From: Bugula neritina
Lineage: Eukaryota; Bryozoa; Gymnolaemata; Cheilostomatida; Bugulidae
NCBI GenBank assembly: GCA_964035545.1
Contig: OZ037767.1
Coordinates: forward strand, 32,332,628 to 32,396,627
Length of the DNA stretch: 64,000 nt
Direction of reading: 5' to 3'
In this document: positions 50,463 to 60,299 of the stretch, one piece after another
How positions within the stretch are numbered: the stretch's first letter is position 1
How the letters are laid out: the number at the start of each line of letters is the position of its first letter
The notes under the pieces: model-generated
The model's database searches: none
What the model saw: the letters and a program-made list of their open reading frames with translations, nothing else
What the model was told of the DNA's origin: nothing
Made by a program: the position numbers and the translations under genes

Positions 50463-51978
50463 TTAACAAACAATTCCTTTCAAGTTTTCAGGACAATCTA
50501 TTGTGGGAGCAACTTCAAGGTCCATGTTCATACAGCCAACCAGTTTGTCATTGTTTGTGGTGTCTCTCAACTCAACTTTAACAACATATCCCCCCTATAA
50601 AATAATATATAGTAATATAATAATACATGACATGTAACAGTAATATATAGCATATAATAATAACATAACAGAATAAATACAATAATTTTACTGACCTCAA
50701 TAAGCCATCCAGGCAATCTTTCCTTAAAAGAAGACAAGTTTACCAGCACTTTATCCTTAGTGGCTATACGCTGGGCAGGGAAAGGACATTTGCAAGGAAC
50801 CTTGTACTCCTCGAAGAAAGAAGGGCAGGAGTTAGTTTTAATCCATTCTTGTAAGAGAGGGAAATCGCATGATCCTTTATATTCGCTGCACATAAAACAG
50901 ACAAATATACCACTTACCATGTACAAATATACCACTTACCATGTACAAATATACCACTTACCATGTACTAATATACCACTTACCATGTACCAACTTACCA
51001 CTTACCATGTACTAATATACCACTTACCATGTACCAATATACCACTTACCATGTACCAATATACCACTTACCATGTACCAATATACCACTTACCATGTAC
51101 CAATATACCACTTACCATGTACCAATATATCCTTCAACGCCTGCATTAGGGATAGCTCCAATATTTGTGCAAGGTGTCTACAAATAGATGTATATATGCG
51201 TAGTGCATACCCACATTAGTCTGCAGGTATAAAGTTGCAAGCCAATATGATTGCTCACTCAACTTGTTTGAAGCAGTATTTTTACAAACCTCCCAGAGAA
51301 AGTTGCCAAGGTTTCGTTTCTTCAAATTTACACTCATTCTGACTCCATCTCCAATTTGATTGAATGTTTCCACATCTACCGCCACGGTGATGTTATTATT
51401 AAAGTTGAATGGCATAGGGGAGATATCAATGTTGTGGAACTTAATGTATGCATCGCTAGGGCCTGGTAAAAATCAATGTATAGTGTCACTATTCCAAATA
51501 TAGCACATTATTAGATTATAGCACATAATAGAATATAGCGCATATTAGAGTATAGCACATATATTATAATATAGCACATATTAGAATATAGCGCATATTA
51601 GAGTATAGCACATATATTATAATATAGCACATATTAGAATATAGCGCATATTAGAATATAGCACAAATTAGAATATAGCACATATTAGAATATAGCACAT
51701 ATCAGAATATAGCACATATTAGAATATAGCACATATTAGAATATAGCACAAATTAGAATATAGCACATATTAGAATATAGCACATATCAGAATATAGCAC
51801 ATATTAGAATATATCACATATCAGAATATAGCACATATCAGAATATAGCACATATTAGAATATATCACATATCAGAATATAGCACATATATTATAGCACA
51901 CATACCACAATCTGTGACCACACTAACAGCAGAAGCTAGAGCAAAGCTCAGAACGAATGCTACAACACGAGACAGCAT
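50463..51978 (-). CDS. GM2A: GM2 ganglioside activator-like ML-domain protein
   Basis: Secreted or lysosomal lipid-transfer protein. In vertebrates GM2A lifts GM2 ganglioside from membranes for beta-hexosaminidase A. Minus-strand exons: 51978-51906, 51462-51290, 51177-51116, 50885-50696, 50594-50463. Phases close to 210 codons, so 209 residues (human GM2A 193). The start at 51978 gives a signal peptide (LSRVVAFVLSFALASAV). An in-frame upstream ATG at 52059 is less likely because it would bury the signal. Conserved blocks: PCTNIG, CEYKGSCDF, YKVPCKCPF, LPGWLIEGGYVVKVEL and KLVGCM, matching the GM2A cysteine pattern (C..C.CPF, PSWL..G.Y, LGC). AATAAA overlaps the stop codon (50463-50458). The exon 3 donor is the first copy of a 22-bp array. 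Confidence 0.9.
50910..51130 (-). repeat. 22-bp donor-derived minisatellite at GM2A exon 3
   Basis: About ten copies. On the minus strand the exon ends ATATTGGTACATG|GTAAGTGG, and each unit repeats that exon tail and donor. Confidence 0.95.
51520..51895. repeat. GM2A intron 1 17-bp minisatellite
   Basis: About 22 copies of ATATAGCACATATTAGA with variants. Confidence 0.94.
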
Positions 51979-52499
51979 GGCTACTTGGCAAGTAATGGCG
52001 GAGAGAGGAATGCTAAAGGCTTTTATTTGATGGTGCAGAGTGTGTGAGAGCCTCGCCACATGACTCTTTGATAACCAGCTGATGCTCGTTCACAAACTGA
52101 AAGCTGGGTTACACACATCCTGTTAATGACTCTTGCTCTGTGTGTGTTAATACATACTTGTATACCCCCTCCCCTCTCCCCGTGACTGAGACCTCTGTGT
52201 GCGTGTGTGCATGCGTGTGTGCGTGCGTGCGTGCGTGCGTGTCTGTGTGTCACATGAACTTGTATTAACAAATGATAGAAACTATGTTTACTGCTATTGT
52301 ACCATACTTCATTGTTAAGCAGCACAAGTGTTGATGTGTAATATAGCAATACCATAATTTAAGATAGGTTTGTGTCTTTAGAAATGTACTAAGAGAGTCG
52401 CCCAGTTAGAACTCACAAGCAAATTTCTGCCAAAAGTGTTACACATTATATTTATTCATAGAAATACAGCATTACTACATCCACTGCAGCTTTTTTGCG

Positions 52500-52604
52500 G
52501 CGAAGTCCCGCCTTATGACGCATCAACCACGTGACCTGTTCTGGACGACAGGCGCAGGCGACATTCCAAGGTCACTCATAATCCGACTGACCGACCGCGG
52601 AGAG
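52500..52604 (+). promoter_or_regulatory. GC-rich start region with possible leader exon of the zinc-finger gene
   Basis: A locally GC-rich stretch ends in CGGAGAG|GTAACA, a usable plus-strand donor at 52605. The E-box CACGTGAC is at 52528-52535. It sits head-to-head with the GM2A gene 0.5 kb away, so a shared promoter is plausible. No coding sequence was recognised. Confidence 0.35.
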
Positions 52605-54179
52605 GTAACAAAGTTTTTCACATCTAGCGATCATATTTGACCACTGCTTCTCAACTGCTTCTCTAACTTTTAAACAAGAAATTTTCCACTCACGCTAAAG
52701 ATAAATAATCAGCTCAAACATGTCAGCTAAACCGTAAAGACAATCACAATGTCAATGTGAATGTTGATTGAAAATGAAAGTGATCCGTGTGTTATACTTA
52801 TACAGTTAATGAGTTATACTTATACTTATAGTTATACTTATAACTTATAAGTTACAACTTATTTATAGTTATACTTATAGACATCGTTTAAATTATATCA
52901 CAATCAGTATCACTATCAGTGTGACTACCCACTTTCAGTGATTGTAACAGTGGAATTGTTAGTGTTAGGTGTAGTACGAAAATCAATATAACTACGAGCT
53001 CTGAGTGTCGCTCTCACTTTGCTGTATCAGAATACTGATCGCAATACTGAATACTGATACTCATGCTCATACTCACACTTATGACTTAATAGTAACACTA
53101 TTAGTATTACTCTATAATACTAATAATTATAATATCTAAATATATTGTATTCAATCAACTCAATTTGATTTTTATTTTATATTTGTATAGATTAGGTTTT
53201 AATTCAAAATTAATAAATAATTATGATAATATTAATACCAATAAATTTAATTAAATTTAATATTCTAATAGTAATAGGTTAACACTTAAAAGTTAACTTA
53301 TTATCGTTATAATTTAAATTATTGCTATTATAATTACTGGCTTAAAAGTATCAATATTATTATTGAAATAATTTTCATTTTATGCTCTATATTTCTATTA
53401 ACTGAATTATTAATGGTTGTATCACAACTTTTTTGCTGTTGTAACCTTTTATTATCAGCCTAGTTCCACTAGACTGGGTTGGAGAGCATTTTCCTAAAGA
53501 TATGAGCTGAACCTAGTAAGGCTGTCTGTTGGATCAGTGGGTATTTGTTTTCAGCTACTCCAAGTAGTGCCATCTTTAATAGAAATATTATTATTATAAC
53601 TATTATTATAGTATCAACTACAATTACTATTGAATTGTCAACAGCCAAGTATCACTATGGTTATGAGAGCCAGCATATGCATATTAATATTTTATAGCTT
53701 ATACTATAGTGTCTGAGTTGGAGTAAGAAGTTACTAATTTGTTTTGTGCAAAAATTAGAAACAGTAAAGTGAGTAAACACAATAACTACTCTCAAATGTG
53801 ATATTGCATGGTTGTTAAAACAATAACCCTTTCTTCAGCATAGAGGCAGTAATGATGACTTTTGAGTAATCGTATGACTTGATATTTTAATGATTTGCAG
53901 TCTTTACGTTAATGCATTATAAGCAATGCTAGTTCACAACTAACAAGTATCAACTTATTGTATCAGACAATTGAAATATGGTGGAAGTGAGTTTAGAGCT
54001 ATTCTACACATTTTATAGTGAACATAAGTTTTGACCAGTGGACAAATAGAAACATTAATTGAAAATAGCTACTAAATTGCTACTAATGCTAAAAACTTTT
54101 GGTTTAGTTTCAATAGCTACTAAATCTAATTCTCACCATTTTTCACCATAACCTTTTCAATCTTTGCGGGTAACAGGTT
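52605..54179. other. AT-rich stretch, possible first intron of the zinc-finger gene
   Basis: No coding sequence, long array or element was recognised. Short TTATACTTATA repeats near 52800-52880. Confidence 0.4.
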
Positions 54180-55760
54180 TCTGCATAGCCAACGAAATTA
54201 GTGATTTCCATCTGATTCTATCACTCGCAATCTGCTATTTAATTTCCATGCTTTCGTATCAAATTTGATTGCGTCCATCCACTGATGTTCTGGTTTTCCT
54301 CTCTTTCTCTTGCCGTCGACACTTTGTGTCCTACTCTTTGTCTTTCCAGCACACATGTCCATACCATTAAATTTTTCTTTTTTTCATCAACACCGTCACT
54401 GGTTTTACTCTTGCCATGTGTAGTAAATATCTAGATATCAAGTTATCCCCCTTGGCCCATTCCCATAACTAGTGCTACAGACACAGTCTCAGTCACATTA
54501 ATACTTATGATTTACTCCTTTCTTTATTCTTACAACAATAACTCATTACAATACTTGGTTGATCCTTTTTCTTTATACTTGTAAACCGACAGATGTGTCG
54601 ATATCGGCAGGTGGCTACAGGCAGACCGAATGTCGGTTGCCGACATGTCCAGTGTCGGTAACCGACATGACGAATGTCGGTACCCCTGCCGAATATCGGC
54701 TCCGCTGTCGGTGGAATGTTCTGGAAGGCCCAAATCCCTGTCCTTTGTTAGTATAAAAGGCACGCGTTTTTACCCAGCTCAGCACTTCAGCGCTGGAGTC
54801 TGAGCTGTATACATCTTTGCTACAATAAAGATCACTATACACACACGAAGTCACACCACTCTTGTCTCTTCTATAGCAAGGAGTTATGTTCTCTGCCTGA
54901 TTTCATTCTATCACCCACAAAACTACTACACATGTCTCTGATCGCCTCATTCCTCTTGTGTTCTTCAAGACTGATGCCGTGGATGTATCGCAGCTTCCTC
55001 GTTTCCGTAGACGTAATACAGTGTTCTAGGTGATGTATGAGCAACCATATCTCATTGCCATACAGCATTGTAGGTCAAATACACACTTTTTACATACAGA
55101 TCTTTAGTCTTGTTAGAACTTTCCTGCCACACAACACACCAGCTAATTATTTCCATTTGTCCCACGTCTTTCCTATTCTTTTCTCCACCTCTGCTTTGCA
55201 TTCTCCATAGTTTCAAGATAAATAGGTGATTTTGTCTGTAGAAGCTCAGCATATTCCTTCATATCATATTTGCTTATTTTCAATTTAGCTGTGTTACTCG
55301 CTGGTACCAGATGTTCAGTGTTTTCTTCTACTCAGTTTTAGACCCCCTACCTCCAGACACCTTCTCCATATCTCCAATCTTTCCTCACTGGTGTTCAAAT
55401 TGCTTTCACACAAAACTAGGTTATTCGCAAACAGCATTGCCCATCGGGCCTCCTCTCCTATTTTTTCTGGGAGGATGTCAATGATAATAATAAACAAGAA
55501 GGGGCTTAAAGCTGAGCTTTGATGTAAACCTTATATACTTATATCCTTTGTCTCTCCTACTGTTGTGGACACCCTTGTCTTGCACTCCTTGTACATATCC
55601 TGAATAATACTAACATAAGCGTCTGGGACAAGTTTTTTCTTCAGGCAGTAACATACTCTCTAGGTACTGTGCTGTATACTTTCCCTAAGTCCAAAAATAC
55701 TAGATGGGGCTCTTTAGCTACTAAATTCAATAAAATTGAACATTTAATGTCCCGTGATTT
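54180..55760 (-). pseudogene. Decayed LINE (non-LTR retrotransposon) reverse-transcriptase remnant
   Basis: Minus-strand fragments resembling RTE/LINE-type reverse transcriptase: SALSPFLFIIIIDIL, then FANNLVLCES where active enzymes have FADD, then LYGNEIWLL, and near 54190-54340 a GKRKRGKP..QWMDAIK end block. Multiple stops and frameshifts are present. The block between about 54.45 and 54.87 kb is foreign to it (LTR-like module). Confidence 0.7.
54590..54870 (+). mobile_element. LTR-like promoter/poly(A) module inserted in the LINE
   Basis: A TATA box (GTATAAAAGGCACG, about 54750-54763) is followed about 70 bp later by CAATAAAG. Upstream lie two 15-bp palindromes, TGTCGGTTGCCGACA (54631-54645) and TGTCGGTAACCGACA (54653-54667). 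This R-region-like spacing suits a solo LTR. Exact ends and target duplication could not be fixed. It could instead be an unrelated promoter. Confidence 0.45.
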
Positions 55761-56848
55761 GATGTGCTAGTTGAACTGGCCACTCTTCTAGAGTTGAATG
55801 TCTCATTTATTCTACTCTCTTTAGTGTTCACTTCTGTAACTAGTCTAATACCTCAGCTCTTGTATGTATAATACATGTATATATGTATTAGATACTTTAA
55901 ATTTATTAAACAAGGTTCCTAGGATTTGTATATTAAAAACTGCAGATGTTTTGAGAAATTGTAATTTTAATGTCTATAGATTTGTGGTTACACATTTTTG
56001 GAGTGTTTCATGACATAAACAGTCAGTTTGCAGTTTCAACTGATCACACACACACCTCTAAATCTACTGTTATGTTATGGAGAATTTAACAAATGGGTCA
56101 TTCCACGCCAACTCAACAAATGGCCCACAACTTTTCGTCTCAGATTGGCATTATACGATATTTCTATAATTTATTTTCATGTAGCAATTGTTATTTCTGT
56201 GAGTGAATTTCTTTAACCAGTACTGACCAAATTAAGGTGAGGTTAGGGCTATTCTGCTATATTTAGACACATCTGTTTCAAAAGCTTTGGCATATATTTA
56301 AAGACACACCAGTATCTGATTGTGATGATATTTTTATATACTAATTGTCTTTTGACAAATTAGGGAGCTTGACTAATTACCTTGTTGTGTCCTGTAGCAT
56401 TGGGAACTTTGGCTTTGGTTTGAAATAGTTGCACTGTGTTTTAGAATAAATGAGGAAGTAACAGAAATTCTATGACTTGACAAAGAAATAGGCAAGGTGT
56501 AACTTCTACTGGTGCCAAACTTCCAAAAGTGGTGAGCAAAAAACATTCAATTACAATGTTTTGTTGATAGACTAACAATGGGTTTATCCTGCTCTTCCCA
56601 GGATGATTTGTCCAAATTTTTTGTATAATTTCATTTTTTATCAGATTGCAAACACCAGAATCTTATCCGGAACTGTAAGGTAGAAGTACAAGTGATTTGT
56701 TGCTGCCCTAATCAGAGCTCATATGAGTCATCACGCAGGTATTACCTGTTACCAGTTGCTGTCGAGGCAGCGTGATGTAGTATTCTTCTCCAAAGTTTTA
56801 TAAACACCTTCATATTTATTTGTCTCAGGTTGAAAGTTTGCTGTGCAG
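55761..56848. other. Unique sequence before the zinc-finger exon
   Basis: I see no gene or repeat here. It is probably intron if the leader exon near 52.6 kb is real. Confidence 0.4.
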
Positions 56849-58814
56849 AGTAGAGTTAGCCAGCAAACCAAAGAGGATAGCAATAGCTCGATAGAGGAGG
56901 CTAAAGAAGACACCCTTAAACTGTTGTGTCAGGCTTGTGGTTTCCAGGCTACGACTAAGCCTAGGGCCACACAGTGCGTATTTTCGCATGCGAAAATTGA
57001 AATCACAAGTAGCAAAGGTGTCCACTGTAGCGTCAGTGATGTGTGATAAATAAAGCTTTCATTTTTAAATCGCACTCGCTTTCAATAGAACGCAATTTGC
57101 TGGAATGTAGCACTAAATTAAAGAAATTGGGCTCGCTGAATAGCTACCAGCCAATTAGGTGACGATGACAGAGACAATTCGCACTTGTCGCTCAGCATTT
57201 TCAACGCAAGTGCGAACGTTTTCTCAACGCACACAGTGGACACCTTTGCTACTTGTGATTTAAATTTTCGCATGCGAAAATACGCACCGTGTGGCCCTAG
57301 GCTTAGGCATCTCTCCGGAACCATGTGTTGACTCACAAAAATATTTTGAACAGGTATATGAAAGTTGTATGCGAGAGCTTTCGATGTCTTGAGTTTTGGT
57401 CGGTCTTGTAGTTATATTCGAGTTTACGAAAGAAGATTTTAGTAAGTTAGCTGCTTGGTGACTTTCTCTAAGAATAAGTAAGAATATTTCGGTCATGAAT
57501 CATTCATTTTATATCTCAACTTTCTTACTTCTTTACCTGTAGAAGACGTGGCAATCAAATGGTGTTTTGTGTGTTGCTCATTTACACTACTCTACCAACC
57601 CTGTGTATATTGTATTCTATCAACTCAGTACCCTGTGCCATGTGTTGTTATACTGTAGGTTTCAGTGTACACAGTGTAGTTTCAGCTGTCCTTACCCTAG
57701 TCGTCTTGAAACACACATGAGAGCACACACTGGATACAAGCCGTTTATCTGCAGTATGTGCGGGCGGTACTCTGTAGTATTTACTGTATATTCTCTGGTA
57801 GTTACTCTATAATTTGTAGTAAAACTCACGCCGCAAATTTAGAGTCATATATAGCCTTTGTCGGGGATTGAACCCACGACTTTGTGTTCCCTCTAACCCC
57901 TAGACCACGGCTGCTCCCTTATATATATTCTGTAGTAGTTATTGTATATTCTGTTAACAGGGAAATGCTTCATAATTGGCAGTGGTCTGAGGAAACATGA
58001 ACGCTGTCACACTGCACCTGTAAAAAGGAAGTACTCGTGTGAAATCTGCAACAAATCTTACACAACTCTCCAGCACCTGGAGGTGCACATGAGGCGGTAT
58101 ACAGGTGAGTTACCTCAAGGCGTTATGTCAGAATGACTTTATCTGGTAACACTGGTTATTGAGTGTCTGTTTTCCTATTCACAGAATGTTTTATCCTGGC
58201 TATGACTCATCTCATTTTATTACTGAATATTAGCATTTAAAAAGAAGATATTAATAAGCTTTTTGGATCAAATTCTATTATAGAATATAATTTTTAGGTG
58301 TCATAAACATGTTTATTCTCTTGTATAGAATTGTATTCAGTGTGGCTAAGCCCCAACTTCTATAGAACCTAAGCTACAATTTTGCTCCAGTTTCTTATAT
58401 ATAGCCTGTGGTCACATACTCCTCAGTGGGTACCCCCCTCTCTCACCCCCAGATTGTAACACTATCTCAGTCTACTGGAGTATTATAATAGCCTTGTTAT
58501 ACAGGCTTTCAGAGAAAAAGCTATGCAAAGCTTTCAGATGAAAAGCTATGTAATGCTTTCAGATGAAAAGATAATGCTTTGTGTACATACTGCTGTTCAC
58601 TCTCTCTTTGCGACTCAACCTAGTAAGATGTGTTGTGCTCAGTAAAGTTTATTCACATGATACTGCATCTACCTGACAGGTGAGAGGCCGTTCAGGTGCT
58701 CTCAGTGTCCATTCGCTGCTGCATCCAAATCAGTGCTGCTGAATCATCAGACGGTACATACAGGAGAGAAGAACTACAACTGTCATCTCTGCTCCTTCAC
58801 GTGTGCTAGCAGTG
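56849..58814 (+). CDS. C2H2 zinc-finger protein (partial, MITE-interrupted)
   Basis: Probable DNA-binding nuclear regulator. Exons: about 56849-56959 (acidic stretch, then CQACGFQATT), 57307-57353 (SLRNHVLTHK, donor phase 2), 57659-~57764 (FQCTQCSFSCPYPSRLETHMRAHTG, then FICSMC), 57961-58104 (GKCFIIGSGLRKHERCH, then YSCEICNKSYTTLQHLEVH), 58680-58814 (ERPFRCSQCPF...LLNHQTVHTGEKN, then CHLCSF). Fingers use C-x2-C-x12-H-x3-5-H and linkers such as HTGEKN and HTGYKP. The first finger is split by a MITE (56958-57303). The donor after 57764 is not canonical: joining needs phase 1, and no GT lies in that phase. The last finger seen (58814) lacks its histidines, so exons continue downstream. Start codon and 5' exon are unknown. 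The gene may be damaged. Confidence 0.7.
56958..57303. mobile_element. MITE with about 71-bp terminal inverted repeats
   Basis: Ends AGCCTAGGGCCACAC and its complement. The inverted match extends about 71 bp with two or three mismatches (includes TTTTCGCATGCGAAAA). TA dinucleotides flank it at 56956-56957 and 57304-57305. It is 346 bp with no coding capacity. It interrupts zinc-finger codons. Confidence 0.85.
57840..57917 (-). mobile_element. tRNA-derived SINE fragment
   Basis: On the minus strand GCAGCCGTGGTCTAGGGG holds an A-box-like motif and, about 25 bases on, GTGGGTTCAATCCCCGAC holds a B box. The arrangement is that of a tRNA head. There is no closed acceptor stem, so it is a SINE head rather than a working tRNA. 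It lies in a zinc-finger gene intron. Confidence 0.6.
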
Positions 58815-59351
58815 GTGAGACAATACTACACCTACTTATAAAATTTTTTTCTTGAACTAGACTATAGGCCATTTCACCACTAGTTTTTATTACTAATTCA
58901 ATTGCAAAGGTAGAATGACTCAGCTTGACTCAGCTATATAGCTGGGTACTAAGCCAGTGCATTAGAGAATAGCCTTTATTTTAAGCAAGCAGATGACAAA
59001 TGCAATTAGTAATCTACTATTAGTATTCTACTAGGCATAGACCCACAATGCAGCTATTTTGTATTACGTTATAGCATTCTATATTCAAATTTTGTTCTTT
59101 TGATAGTTTACACTGTTGTAGCTTCACTGAATAATGATATTTCTTGTATTTATGTTTTGTATTACTGTCAGTTGGTCATGTATTATATAGTTGACATTGT
59201 TTAATAGGTTTCACAGTTGGTAAAGGTTGAGGTTAGAAATAAAGGATAAATCCAGCCTCCCAGGCCTAATTGTTTATTCAGTGGCAAATTAGCATCAGAC
59301 TCTACTTATGGTCATAAGTCTTGACAATGAAAATTTTATACTACTGTTGCA

Positions 59352-60003
59352 GGCACGCCCACCAACGGTGTTGGTGGAAACAACTCTCGAGACTGTCATG
59401 GTTGCCGCTACAGTCACTGGAAAGGCTGAACTGCGAGCTTTAAGAGAACTTAAACAGAACAGTTTAACTTCTTCCACATCAAAGAGCCGAGGTTGAAAGG
59501 CTAGAAGGTAACATTATGCTGCAGTTACTGTAAATGATTGCTAATTTATACGCATGTGACTGTCTCTATACCATTATCAATTTGACTTTCAGAAAGTGCA
59601 GATAACCTTCTGTATTATATATGCTGAGGCTTCAGACAGTTAAATTTATCATTCGTTAAAAGGCATGGCAACTAACTCTAGGAAGTGTATAGCCTTAGTA
59701 ACGCTGGTTTGGAATATACTTGTCACAATCTAATCTGTTTGTAGAACAATGCTCCCCAGTTCCTATTCCTCAAGATTCCTTGCCTGCTGCTCACAGGTGT
59801 GTGTCATCACTTCCTGTGTCAACTCAGCAGATGCATTTCAAATGTCAGCTCGAGCTGCAAGGTGCTACAGCAGGTGCCTTGCTCCATGACTCCCTGTCTG
59901 ACATAACATTCACAGGTGCTATGCCTAAAGAGAAACAATGCCAATATTTCGCACGTCTTCGCTTGCACTACTGTGTATCATCATCCTTTGTATACAATAT
60001 TTA
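59352..60003 (+). CDS. Possible 3' exons of the zinc-finger gene
   Basis: Open stretches after acceptors TTGCAG at 59346-59351 and TTTGTAG near 59738-59744 encode peptides with no recognised domain (for example LVETTLETVMVAATVTGKAEL). With the phase left by the exon ending at 58814 the first reads into a stop within about 80 nt. The continuation is therefore unresolved. Confidence 0.2.
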
Positions 60004-60299
60004 GCTGTTAGTGACATGACGACAAATTGTTTGTAGCTGAAGATTTTTCTAGCAACACCAGGTTTTTTGAAATGACGACTATATAATTATTTGCAATTTT
60101 TGAATGTATATAGGTTTACAGATATTGTTACTACTTTCATTGCATCATAATGATTTTGTTTTGATTCCAGTTCATTATCACAGAATTTATTTGATATTTT
60201 TAAATTTATTTTATGTGACTTGTTTACAAATGCAGTAATAAATTCTAAGGTGATGTGATGGTGATTTTGTAGGTCTTCTTGTCTGCAAAGAAAAATCAA

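Noticed and set aside
57840-57917. Functional tRNA gene on the minus strand
   Set aside because: A and B boxes are visible but no paired acceptor stem could be formed, so it was called a SINE head.
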